DNA of 64,000 bases from Nautilus pompilius (taxonomy: Eukaryota > Mollusca > Cephalopoda > Nautilida > Nautilidae). Both the position numbers and the translations under genes were made by a program. Positions 21,660 to 34,519 of this stretch are shown here, piece after piece. The stretch spans positions 312,501 to 376,500 of the forward strand of contig JACATO010000069.1 of the NCBI GenBank assembly GCA_018389105.1. The letters are read 5' to 3'. Below the pieces are notes generated by a model that saw only the letters and a list, made by a program, of their open reading frames with translations, did not search any database and was not told where the DNA came from. Position 1 is the stretch's first letter. Each line of letters opens with the position of its first letter.

Positions 21660-24600
21660 TCAAACTTGGGTGTCTAATTACTTATGTTGTCTCTGTATAT
21701 TATACTATTTCAAAACATGACTCAGCTTTTTTTTTTACCAATCTAAAAACGTTTTTATGTGAAAAAAATTAAAAAAGTAAATTTCAAGTTATCTTTCCAC
21801 CTCTTTGGATGATTTCTAATCAAAAATATTCTTAAGAAAATTAATGACTATAAAAAACATTAATCTACAAATGCAAAATAAGTAAAAAAAATCTCATAAA
21901 ATCCTGCATTTCTATCTTAAAGCAGAATGACTTCTTTTTTCAGGTTAATAGCAAGTAAAAAATTTTTAAAAAGTTAAATGTAAATTCTAAAACCAAGAAA
22001 CTAGCTTATAAGAATAAAAAGGAGTGAACATACCTATTAGGTATATAATCTGAATCCAGTTTATATTTGTCAATAATTTAAAAATATTCCTGCAATCCAA
22101 TGATCACTGAACCAATTGCTTCCAAACTTTTAGATATCAAATCAAAGTGGCTAATAAAACACTTGAAGGAAAATAATATTACAAAACTTCAGCCAAACAC
22201 AGAACAATTGGGAAATAATCAGCATAAAATCTACTTTTGAAAATTTGCAGACATATGACTAACTTTTACTTGTCAGCAATTGAGAGTTCTCATAGCACTG
22301 CATTATGGGAAGGTTTTCTGAATTATCAGCAGATATAAACTAGATTCAGATTGCAAACTCTGCTAATTTAACATCTCATTTAAATTTATAACCAAATAAA
22401 TCCTTTTATTACTTCAGTTTCTATTTAATGTGAACTATTCTAGTGTCAAGTAAAAATATAAATGTAATCATCAATAATTATTTGTTCATATGAATCAGTT
22501 AAATATAATATGTACTAAAGTTGTATATGCAACCATATGGATTTCCTCACAACTATTATTTATTAAGTATAGGTTATTAAAATGGAAAAGTTCAAAGTAA
22601 TATTTTTTATGTATCTTAGCAGCATTAAAACCTCTGTCTAAACACAACCTGTTATTTATTTTTAAAATAAAAATATTAAAATAATCAGAAGCATTTTTGT
22701 ACAGGAAAATTCACTGTTAGTAAATCAGAATGAACATCAAACTCATGGAGATCTAGTAAGCAAAGAATAAAACTTTACAAACATTTACAGTATCTACTTT
22801 TTACTTAATTACTTTTGTAACAAAGTAGACAAATAGTTGGTGCTACACTTTAAGGGAAGGGAGATAACTCTTCGATTTAATTTAAATACATATATAAATA
22901 GCTCATTACATAAAGTAGCCATTATTCATCATAATTTTCATTTCTTTTGTTTTTTCTAATGCTGACTCAAGAATAAAAGCATATAAAACCAATGCATAAA
23001 CATGAAATGCAATATTACATATTAAAAACAGTAATGTACAGAGATGCTGAATTTTATTTATTCTAACATGCATATTGGAGAAAAATTTACTTAGTTTTAG
23101 GTTCAACCTGTTTGTCTGTATATCCATGTCAGTCTTTCTTTCTCAAAATTTTTAAAAGTTATTTTTATAGTATCTACATTTTCATAAAAGTTCTGACAAA
23201 ATTATATCAACCTAGGCAACCATCAAAAAATATGTAGCTATATAAGTTGACTGTGAGACACTAAAAGTACATCTTGAGAGATAGATTAAACCAACCAGGT
23301 AAGCCCTACTATAACTCTTCTGATTAGAAAAGGGGGAGATAATTTATCTCACTTGCCTGTGTCAGCTTGTTGTGTTAGGATTTTCTTTAGACACTGCAAT
23401 TACCTCTTAATTGGAAGATGAAGTTCAACTAGTTACAATATAACATAATGAGTATGCTATAGTAGATAAGGTGTATGACAAAATAAAACATTTGCTTTAG
23501 ATGTCAAAAGGTGCATAAACTTTGTGCTTATATCAAATTAAATACAGTCGCTTAAAATCAAATAATAGTAGAGCACAGCATGGAAAACCAAAAAAGCAAA
23601 TTAATAAGCATAACAAAATTTTTTAAATGCAATTTCTTTGTCTTTTAAAATCTAGGGATTGATATATTATATGTATATTCCTGTTAAGAACAGTTTAAAC
23701 AAAAAATGTTAAAAAATGAAAAAAATTATTACATTTTTATGATGCATACAGTATAAGCTTTTTCTAATAATTAGAAATCAAATTTTATTTTAGTTTTTGC
23801 TTGTACAATACAGAAACACACATACAGCTGATACCTTTGCTATGTAATAATATATTTTGGGGGGGGAGCTGCTATCAGAAGCTCTGGGCTTTATTTTTTT
23901 TTCTTTAAAAATACCTACTACATTAGTAGAAGTATGCAATTCCGAAAAACTATATGCAAAATATTCACATTGTAAAAAAGGCATCACAAAGATCTTACAT
24001 AACTGTATGTGCACTACTCTATAGTTAACTATAACCCTAACCCAGTATAAGACTGTTCACCTTATAATTATCCCCTTATCAACAAAAATTATAAAACTAA
24101 ACCTCTAAGAGCATCTTGAGGAACAATTATCTTATAACATGTAAAAGTTCAGCTCTTCAGGTTGTTTCTTCCTTCCTTTACACTCACAATGTGTGCAAAT
24201 AATAATGATGATTGGAAAAAAGAGAAAAACAGCAAAACTTTATTTCTGAATTTATAATCTGAAGAAATTGTTTGAAATTAGGAATACATTAAACATTTTA
24301 TTCTTAAGAAATTTCTTAGATAACTTGAATAGACTGAACAAATATTCAATTTTATGTGAGCAAAAAGTACCATAGTTTTTTTTTTTTTAGCTTAACCTTA
24401 CAGAAAAAATATAGTAGTTTAAATAATAAATAATAGTAATATGGATAAAATTATTTTTATAATTAATATCTATTTATTTAAATTTAGTAATTTGTTCACA
24501 TTAATAATGTTTATAGCCATTTTCAAAAGTTAGCTTATTATTGTTATATTTTTGTTTTCAAAATTTACATAAAAGTGAATAAATTCTTTAAAGGTTACTT

Positions 24601-27600
24601 GAATTCAGAACTGTCCAGATGTGGGAAATGTTGATTGTAAATAATTTGTAAAATTCCTGCAATACACATTGTAAAGATAATCTTTACTTAAATAATTTAT
24701 AGAAATTGTTTCCTTTTTTTAATGCATTAATTTAGTGTTGTTTTGTTTCGCTTGTTTGCTACCAAGTAGCGATGGATTGGCAGCTAACCCAGGTAATATA
24801 TTAATACCAACAAAGTTTCTTAGTGAACTGTTGAAAATTACTGTTTCATGAATGAAAAATGAAAGTACTGCAAAACATGTTTGTATTAAAGCAGAGGGGG
24901 CAAAGCGACATCACATCCTCTTTAGATGTGAAGTTTGTTAGTTTTCTATTTTGGTTGTTGTTTGTCCAAACTGATTTCATGAACACACAATGCTTCACAA
25001 GACACCAGTTCAATGTAATACACTTTTCTTTTTTATCATCTTTCTTATAGCATTTGATTTCATACTCACTTTTTAAAACTTAATTTCATGGCACTGAAAC
25101 TACAGCAGCATCTAGAGGTGTAGTTTGAGTTTAAATAAGTTCATAGACACACTAAAGATAACTGTTTTATAGTTTGTTTGCTTTCTCTCTATGATAGAGT
25201 GATTGATTTGTTTCAAAATTAATGCTATAAAAAACAAAAACAGAAAGAGATAGGATCTGTGTCAGAGATAACAACCAGGTATCCATAGTAAAATGTTATT
25301 TCAATTTAAATATATTTTTTATGCCTTCTGTTTAAATGTTACAGAGAAAAGCTCCATCATTTAGTGTTTTAGTTATCAACAATCCAATTATAATGTGCAA
25401 ACTAGATGTAATCTAGATATTTACAAGTTTTACAAACTAGGTTTTACCAGTATATTTGTTTAAAAATTAAAGCATGAATGCATTACTTACATTTTACCTA
25501 CACAATTTGAATCTGAAAGATGTTAAGAAAATTGTTCATTAGAAATTCATACTGCAAACAGGAAAATGGAGGCTGTACTTCCACAGTATCTGCAGGGCTA
25601 CTAAAAAAAAATAATCAATCTACTTCCTGGGGTCAAAGTGCAGAGAACAGGAAGAGATCATATGATCAGGTATTATCTATTCATTGAATGGCCAGAAAGA
25701 AACCAGGTCATGCAGTCATTCAACATGCTTTCCAAGGAGTGATAATATAATAATATAACATTCATCTTATGCAAGCTTTAATAAACACTGGCAGGTGACA
25801 TAAGGACAATATTTTATTGTTAAATTAAAACAAATTAAAACCACAAATTCAAAATATCATAGCAGCACAATGAATTTAGGCTAAGAATTGTTGAGGCAAA
25901 ATTGTTAAATATTCCCATATTGTTAATACATCATCAGTGTCTTTTTTCCTCTTTCATCTCATAAAATAAGTCTCTGCTAAGTTTTAGAATAAGAACAGAC
26001 TTCATGTACAGGAGATTGTCTTCAATAAAACATTTTTTTTTCTATTTGCTTGGTGAATTGACTAGATATAATCATGAAATAAATTATTTAAACAGTAAGC
26101 AAATATACTGACTGATCAGCCTAAAACAGAAGTTGAGATACATCTGTAACAAAATTTATTTAAAAAAATCAAAGTTTAATGTTTAATTATAGCAAAAATA
26201 TACAATTTTATAAATAAACCTACCTTAGTTATATATATATATGTTTAAAATGGTTTGAAAAATTGCTTAACATTATATTTTGCTATGATTAATCTCCCAA
26301 TAATACATATCTTTACTTTTGTTATTTAAAAAGGTACTGGATTAACTCCAACCCCCCACTTACCTCCCCAAAGAGTTCAGATACCTAAGTGACCTCAAAT
26401 GAAATGCTATTTTGCTTGTTTAAAACGCACACTCAGCACAAAAACTATACTAACATGCTGAAACCCTAATATTCAGAAATGTACGTATCTGTGCACATTT
26501 ATAGATTATAAAAAATAATTTAAAAAGAATTTTAAGAGCAGGAAATAAGGAATATACCAATGAAAAATGTTTTAAAAGTTAAGTTATACACAATATTTTA
26601 ATAAAATATTAGATCACTGAAGAAAAACTTGTATTTGTATTTTAAAAGAGTGTTATTATATTTTACTCCCTCGCAAAAGCAGTTTATTATTTTGTGATGA
26701 AAAATGCAAAAACATTAATTAAGTTTTTTTTTTTTTAATGTGATGCTAAGACTTTTCACATATTTCTTTCATAATCTGTTGAATGTAAGCTACAAACTCT
26801 GTTCAGCTATGCAGGTTAAAAATGTCTGTAAACAGGAAATTTATGATGCTTATTGAAACTACTCTTTCTTGCTGTTGTTGCTTGTATTTTTTGTCTTCAT
26901 CCGTAATTTTCTTTTTTTTTTTTCCTTTTAAGGGAGAAAGTCTAAATAAATAAATAAGCAAATAAATAAATAATTTTAATATGCTAATGCAAGCATCAGG
27001 AAACATTTTTTAAAAAAAAAACCTTATGAAATGCACCATCTTTACACCTGTGAGCAGCAGCTTAAAACTGATAACTAAAATAAAGGTTAAAACAAAACCT
27101 GAAGTCAAATGAGAACTAACCTTCAACAGATAAATAAGAAGTTCTTTACTGAATACCAAGTCAAAAGATTAAGGGTAAAGCAGATTGCTGATATGATCTA
27201 GTTTTAACCTAATGTGTCTTCTTGCTAAACAAGTGTTTTAAAAACTTTTCAATTTATCTTTAATAATTTCACTCACTCACTCACTCTCACACACAGAGAG
27301 ACAGAAGGCACATTAATCTACACCATGCACTTGTGAAATTTCAAAGCTGAAAATTGATAAATCCTTCAATTTTGTAAGCTATTGAAAATATTGTAATTCA
27401 CAAAATGCATTCAAAAGATTAGCAACACCATTTCCCATCTTGTTTAACTGATAAAACTAAACCTAGTTCATAATATGCAAAATTTCAAAAGCATTTATTT
27501 AATGAGGGGGGAATTAACAACTATTCCTCTTCATCTGCAGTCATTCTAACATTTTATAAAATGCTGCTGAATACTTAAACCAAAAAAAGTGAAATACTTT

Positions 27601-28200
27601 CATTCTTAAAGATAAAACCTAAAACATATTTAAAAAACTATATATATATATATGACAACAATTTTAATGTGCCTATTAAAAAAGAAAAATAACAGGAGAG
27701 GGAATCACCTAAATTCTAATTAATTCTTTATTAATGTTATTTTTAATTTTCTCTCAAATGAAACTAAAACAATATACTTAAGCTACCAATTTGGCTTAGC
27801 TTAATTGCATACACTAAATACCATATAGGTGTATACCAGGTTAAATAGTAATAAAGAATTGTTTGTCAATATTGACAAAACTAAATCCCCAGAAGTCTAA
27901 TAAAAAAATGATTAGAGAATGTCTTTTGTGTATTTCACATTTTACTTCTATAGATAGTGCACATAGTAAAAAAAAAAAAAGTGTGCAGTAAAATACACTG
28001 TGTATTCTTATTATACATATACTACCTTGATGTAAGTTAAGCAACACTGAATTTTCCATAAACACATTTACTGCAGACCTACTGTATAATCAAGAATCTA
28101 TTTCAGACCAAACAATACCCTAATAAGTGATGGCATTTGTTTATTTTCCAGAACTATACAGCACTTTGTAAATAATATGGGAAAAGTAGACACTAACAAC
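21660..28200. other. AT-rich gene-poor DNA
   Basis: No coding frame, RNA gene or identifiable transposon was recognised. Contains short TA runs (26229, 27641), a G run (23861) and many A/T homopolymers. It could be intron or intergenic. Confidence 0.5.
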
Positions 28201-28205
28201 TGAAA

Positions 28206-28774
28206 TACAGTTGACCTCCACGTAATCGTGGCCCTAGTTATTCGCGGAATTTTCCTTAGAACCTATCTAATAACTGCTCGTGGAAACCCCCGCATATTCG
28301 CGGAATCGCAAATATCTTCCGTGATTTTTTTATGGCTTTTTTCGTGGCAATATATATATTTTTAATGCTTTTTAACGCTAAATTATTAATAACAATATAA
28401 TTTACTAATTTTGTAATATAAATACTAACGTAAATTCAGCAAAATATCGATATAAAATAAATGCTATTGGCTGGAGGTTTGGAAGTAGCCAATCAGAGAG
28501 CGTTGTTCATTTCTCCTCGCTGCTGATTGGCTGCTGCCCACGAGGCGCTGTCTCAGGCAGATGCAGCCCAGCATCATCCCAGTTTACCAGCTATCTTGAG
28601 TGTTTCGCTGAGTGTTATTTTTTTATTAAATTATTATTATATATTTACTTATATTTTACGTTATATTTTGACGTTTATAGGCATTTTTATGGACCACGTC
28701 CAATATTCACGGTTTTTCACTCTTCGCGGGTGCTCTAGGAACGTAACCCCTGCGAATACTGGGGGACAACTGTA
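28206..28774. mobile_element. Non-autonomous pogo/Tigger-like element (MITE)
   Basis: A 565-bp element with CAGTTG...CAACTG ends and TA on both sides (28206 and 28773). The left arm (CAGTTGACCTCCACGTAATC) and the inverse of the right arm (CAGTTGTCCCCCAGTATTCG) share 'GTAATCG/GTATTCGC' and later 'CGCGGAATTTTCCTTAGAAC'-like blocks. The layout is like mammalian MER2/Tigger-type ends. The interior is more GC-rich than its surroundings and has no transposase. Confidence 0.85.
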
Positions 28775-28859
28775 TGTCATCAATATTTTACAACAAAAAT
28801 GTCAATTCTGAAAGCTCAATTGTAATATTTAATGACAACATAAAGTGTAGCTTCTCCTT

Positions 28860-29470
28860 GTATGGATGATTAACTTACAAGATGTCAGGGACATAATTTC
28901 ATTGCTCTGCAGATGCTGAACCAATGTAATTGCATGATAAAATCTAATGTTGTCATCCATGATTACTGATCTAGTAGCAAGCTGGTGATCATCAAAGTGA
29001 AAAATAATAACCAGTTCACAAATGTTTTTACAGTACCTGTTAACATTTAGGTTTCAGACATTAACAGTATTAAAATCACCCTCATAAGATACACATATCC
29101 ACACCATGACAGATCTACCAACACAAGCAATAGTCCCAGCAGTGTTTCTTTTATCATAAGCTTGTACCCTGTTACCAAACTCTCATTTGATCATCAACAT
29201 AGTGCAGGAGAAACTGACTTTCAATGGACTAATGTACTCTCCTCCATATCTTGAAATTTCACTGAAAATGTTGACTTTCCTGAACATCCAATCTGCTTTA
29301 GTTGATCTGACAACCTTGGATGTTTCACAAGTTATTAAATTCTTCTAGTTATTGATCTGGAGAATCTTGTTAGAGGTTCCTCAAGTCAGTGGCAATGATG
29401 AAGGTATTGTGATGCATTTCCTGAATGACTTCCCTATCTTCTCCAGTGATTGTTTTTTGTCCTGTTGTGT
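28860..29470 (-). mobile_element. Tc1-like transposase remnant
   Basis: The minus strand reads CVGRSVMVWICVSYEGDF near 29140-29085, then after decay HHQLATRSVIMDDNIRFYHA near 28998-28940 and LVQHLQSNEIMSLTS to about 28885. 'SVMVWG..S' and 'IMDDNARPH' are the second-Asp region of Tc1 transposases. The third acidic residue is outside or lost. Confidence 0.75.
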
Positions 29471-29474
29471 TGTA

Positions 29475-29790
29475 CACCAGTCTCAACAATAATGATAACA
29501 TCTTGACATTAGAGACAACCCTGTTGAGAAAATGAGTGCTTGGTTACCCACTAGAAAGCATTGCCTAATCTATACAACAAAGAATCTTGCACTTTCATCA
29601 TTGGCAGGGAAATCTATACTAAAATTATTCATTTTTAGATGTGGGAGAAAACCTACATGACTGGCTGGTAAAAATGTGAGAAGAAAGCATGCCAAACAGA
29701 GCCAACTCAAGACTAGAAATCAAACTCAGGCCCTTAAATGTGGCAGTCAAGTAGACTAACCACTTATATGGCCTGTAAATACAAAATTTA
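29475..29790 (+). repeat. Dispersed repeat family, copy 2
   Basis: Contains the family blocks in order: CAGTCTCAACAATAATGATA near 29481, 'CAACCCTGTTGAGAAAATGAG' region near 29516, TTGGCAGGGAAATC near 29600, the core TTCATTTTTAGATGTGGGAG near 29628, GCATGCCAAACAGAGC near 29687, and GTAGACTAACCACTTA near 29751. Confidence 0.7.
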
Positions 29791-29799
29791 GCAACAATT

Positions 29800-30590
29800 G
29801 ATGATGTAGTGATGCATATCACCTTGCTGACTCCTTAAATTTCTACAAGAAAGCCCAGTAATTTTCATTATATTTATCTATCATCTCCAGGCTTCTATAT
29901 AGCATCTCTATCCCATATTTGTTCACAACAGCAGTTTTAAGCATGCAAAAATACTACTTAGCACATGTATAGATTGTGATATCATACTTTATTTCTCTAA
30001 AGCCAATCTTATGTGCATACATGATCAAAATATTCAAATGCCTAAGACCTAATGTAATAGTACAAGCAACAAAATCAAAGCTTAGGTATGATTTCATTTG
30101 ACCATAAGAATTTGTTATTGCTGAAGCACTTCACTTCTGATCAATATGAAGGAAATCTGGTGGTGCTTAACTTATATTGAGATGAATAATCCATGTATAT
30201 TATATACAGAAGTTTAAAAATAATAAATAACAGTAGATACAACAGTGATCATGTTTAAAATTTAAAATGAATGGGATGTCAACAATAAGAAAAATATTAC
30301 CAAAACAATTCCCATGTTTGTCCAATCATAAGGCTATAAAATTTGAATAATGTGAATATATATTGGCATGTAGCTACCCCCTGCAGTGTGTCATCCTCCA
30401 CTTGGTGTGCCAATGTCAGCACATAGGTTGAAAGAAGAATAGGATAAAACTTTAATATATTAAGTAATAAGAAATTGGGGATCTATGATAATCATGTAAA
30501 AACAGAACTCCAAATATTTATTTTTTTTTAGGCATATATTTCTTACATTTCAAAATACTTAACTACACTAACAATACATATTACAGTAAA
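29800..30590. other. Unassigned AT-rich stretch
   Basis: No coding frame or known repeat recognised. Confidence 0.4.
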
Positions 30591-30591
30591 A

Positions 30592-30796
30592 CTTTAATTT
30601 AACTGACTAATGGGGGGAAAGAGGTGTCCATTAATTACAGACATTTACATGTTATTTACATACACATGTGCAAAAGGCACCCAAGCAAAACATTTTTGGA
30701 AAAGCTCAACACACTTTTTTGTCGGGAGTACCTGATAGCATTTGTTGCTTCCAAAGTCCACTGAATGGAGGTCCGTTAAATCGAAGTTTTACTGTA
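30592..30796. mobile_element. Short MITE with pogo-like TIRs
   Basis: A 201-bp element between TA sites: left end CAGTAAAACTTTAATTTAAC, right end inverse CAGTAAAACTTCGATTTAAC. Only three mismatches in 20. No coding content. Confidence 0.88.
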
Positions 30797-31195
30797 TAGA
30801 TATTCTTACCCTTAGCATATTAAATATAATATAAAATCAATAAATAAATAAAATAATAATTGAAATTACCCATTCTAATTTAGCATCTTATAGAAAATTA
30901 AAGGGAAACACTTTGGAAACATTTACTGCTAAGATTTTACAAATATATTCCAAATCTCATTAACACAAACACCTCAAGTAGCATTCTTCTTGCTGACATA
31001 CTGAAAATGAAGTCCTAATTATTCTGGTTCAGAACTCTCAAATTGTTTAGTAGTATGGGAGCACAAGACATTTGTAACTTCTCAGTTAAATGTTTGTGCT
31101 TCTTAGTCAAGTAAAAATTCCTATAAAGCTTACAGTAAATGTGAATTTGTGATGATAAATTAATCTTAATGTTTTGAAATGCAGTCTAATTTTGG

Positions 31196-31613
31196 TACAG
31201 TAAATATCCAACTTTAATGAGACCTGGAAAGAGCTGATTTTAAACAAATGTTGCTACTTATCCAACAGTTTTTTTTTTTTCTCTTTCTTTATTTCTCCTC
31301 AATACTAAGAACTTTCTTTGGATTGTCTGCCAAAGCAGTAGCTAAACTATTATTAGTATTATTGGATAACATTTTGCAATGATTACAATTATTATCACTG
31401 ATAAAAGTTATTGGAAAGGGAGAACACAATCAATCAAAAAGTGTAAAAAATGCTAACCATCTGATAAGCAGCAATTTGAGCATGTGCAGACAATGGATGC
31501 AGTGCCCCTGATGACCAACTCATGAACTACAAAGGTTGGACAGCCGAAAATGAACTGAACTTGGCTTATATTGGAAAAGTTGGATAACAAATTGTTTACT
31601 GTAAATATAAGTT
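31196..31613. mobile_element. Probable MITE with diverged ends
   Basis: Left end CAGTAAATATCCAACTTT and right end (inverse) CAGTAAACAATTTGTTATCC then AACTTTT, flanked by TA. The inner 'ATCCAACTTT' blocks align only if the right end has about 9 extra bases, so this is less sure than the neighbour at 30594. Confidence 0.5.
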
Positions 31614-31619
31614 TGATAT

Positions 31620-34200
31620 CTTGAACAGACATGCACTATATAATTTTTACTTAGTCCACATGTGTACTTCAGATGTTACGTAAGAATACTATAAGTTTCA
31701 AATTTCACTGCAGCAGGCTTGAGCATATGTAGAACACTGACTCACTCTAAACTTTGGGTATAAAACACCTATGACATTCTTAATTTTATGCACACATTAA
31801 TGGCATGACTCTAGTGTGCAGTGTTCCACTCTTTGTAATTTGTAAATAAAAAAATAAAAATAAAAAAAATTCTTTATCATCACTCCAGCAGCAGGACCTG
31901 CATAAAAACTCTATATCTAGATTGAAATATTGTTGTAAGCCATTTATACACCAAATTTTAAAATGCAGTACAGATGGCTTCAAATATCCCTAATTAGCAT
32001 CACTTATTTGTTTCGATGATAATAAGTTGTCTATGAGCTGCAGGACTACATACACATCATCCATGAGATGGTTGTGAATTGATGAATCACCATCAGTGAC
32101 TACAACTTGAGAGAGATTGTAACTCTCTGTGAAGAAAAACATAACCAGTAGAATCAAGTCCACCTCAATGACTGTGAATGAATATGTCCTTATCTTTAGA
32201 CAACAAGGTGAATACTACTTTACTGCTGACATATTTGGGAACAGCAATCACAGTGTAAGATTTTACAAATACCTGTTCTGCCTAAGATAAATGAATACAT
32301 GGGCATCTTTCAACAAAAATGCCCCACCTACTCATCATCTTGCTGTCAGAACGCCCTTAAAATACATAGCATTTATGTACTACCTTAATTCTTAAGATTA
32401 CCAGAAGTTATAAATTCTGTCAGGAATAAATATACATTTGAAAATACTTAAAAAAAATTTTTTTTTAACATTCCAAATAAAGCTAAAAAGAATTAAGATC
32501 TGCTGAAAAAAGAAAGTAATTTTATAACTGTAAATTATTATATTGTATAAAATAAAATTGAATTTTATTATAAGCAGACAAAAGTGCTTTTGGTTTTTAT
32601 ATAAAATATTAGAAAAAATAGATACAATTTTTGTAAAATAAATTCAAAATATCTGAATATCTATTAAAAGTAGTATATCAATTCAAAACGCTCTTCATGG
32701 TCATCCATGATTACTACTTTCATAAATCTCATATATGACATGAATGGCTAGACAAGGACTGCCATCATCTCAAAATCACATGCCAAGCCAACTACATAAT
32801 GGAATTGTAAAGCTGCCAGCAATATTAAACAGCACTAGCAATCAGTATTTAATTGTTTCTTATGTAACAACAGTGTAAATCATCTCAAGCAACTAATTAT
32901 TTAGTAAAAGTAGCAACTAAAAATAAGGCAAAATACACAATAGAAAAAAATTAGATTTTAGTTTAATTTCAAAATTATGCATGCCACCCCCTGCACGCAT
33001 GTGTACACACACACACACACGCATGCACACAGTGCAACTGCAACATCATGTACTAATTTAAAAAAAGAAAAATATTTTAATGTTCTGATACATGTCCCTA
33101 AAACATAATATGCTAGCTTACCTGATTCCTTAAGTAAATATTTAAATTTAAACTATACTTCATGATCTAAGTGACTGCCAATCAAAATCATGATTAATTG
33201 CTTTATCCAAACTTTTTCAAGATGTGTAGGTGAGTTTCAGTATTGGGCTACTTTTTAAAACCTTTATTCACACACACACGTGCAAAATTAATTTATTTAC
33301 ATTATTACTTTTATTTAATATTTAATTGCTTATAAAATATAGCTAGATCAGAATAATAGGATATTATTATCAGTGTTGCAGGCCTCAGCAGCTTTTGTAA
33401 ACTTAAGTACTGATCCACATTCTTTTTTTAAAAATCCATCCATTTTGCAAATCAATAGATCATTATCACATTCTTTACTTAAAAATAAAAAGTATGATGT
33501 CCTTCAAATTACACTAAAACTTAAAATAATAAAATTTACTGATTTCTGATAATGAGGTAAAATATAGAGAAATACATTTTTAAATAATGAAATTTTGTAA
33601 CAGAAAAATCTAGAAAGACTGTATTTCTATAGTTTGGCAAGTTATAAAGTTTATTTTATTCGCTATTTTATATCTAATCTGATTTGCATTTATTTCTTTA
33701 GCAGGAGTACAATAAATTCAAATTTTAGACTTGACATAGCAATGACTATGTATTCCAATTAATATTTCTTTATAATTTTGTTACAAATATTTAATAGATA
33801 CTATATAAATCTTCCTATCATTTAAAATATTTTAAATTATGTGTTACTTTAAAAGATAAATAATGAATAAACACCTGTTTGTTTAAAATTGCATGTTGTT
33901 AAGTTAAGATGGTACATTTTTATCAGGACAAAATAAGGTAAAGATGTGTGATAGACAATTTCAGTCTTTTATCATAGACTATCAGGCCAAAGAAACATAC
34001 ACAGAACTGAGCATTCCACTTCATGATCTGCATCCAAACACAGCAGTATATATAAATACTGCACCAGATTAATAATAGAGTCTTATTTTAAAGCATGTTT
34101 TTAGTCACATATGAAAGTAAAGTATTAATGCATACTTCCTAGTCTTGCAGTCTTTCTTTAAATCAATTAAAACCTCTTAGGAGTGCCACCTCTAGAAACC
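31620..34200. other. AT-rich gene-poor DNA
   Basis: A (CA)n run at 33007-33021 and many A/T homopolymers; no coding frame recognised. A stretch at 32030-32350 is less AT-rich but was not identified. Confidence 0.45.
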
Positions 34201-34214
34201 TGCTAAAAATCTCA

Positions 34215-34450
34215 ATGCCTAACATGATTTTTGTTCAAGGTCAGCTCAGTTTGGCACATGACTCCCTGGCATGGTTTCTTCTCCCTCTTCTTCACTAGCC
34301 AGCTATGCAAATTTCCTTCCATGTCTAAAAATGAAGAGCCACTTGTGGTGAAAGAAGAGCACTGCTCACCGGAAGATAAATACAGCATTATGCTCCCTCA
34401 CCAGGGTTGCCACAGAAATGTTATCTCTGCTGTAGAGACCGGTGTACAAC
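34215..34450 (-). repeat. Dispersed repeat family, copy 3
   Basis: On the minus strand it reads 'GGCAACCCTGGTGAGGGAGC' near 34410, the core CTTCATTTTTAGACATGGAA near 34340-34320, TGCATAGCTGGCTAGTGAAG near 34310-34290 and GAAACCATGCCAGGGAG near 34280. Opposite orientation to copies 1, 2, 4 and 5. Confidence 0.7.
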
Positions 34451-34519
34451 AACAATGCCTGTACTCTCTACATAAATTAAATATTAAACAAGAGAGTTTT
34501 AGGTCTGCAGTGTAATTTC

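Noticed and set aside
24020..24045. Telomere-like CCCTAACCC motif (also GGGTTAGGG near 51000)
   Set aside because: One or two units only; no array.
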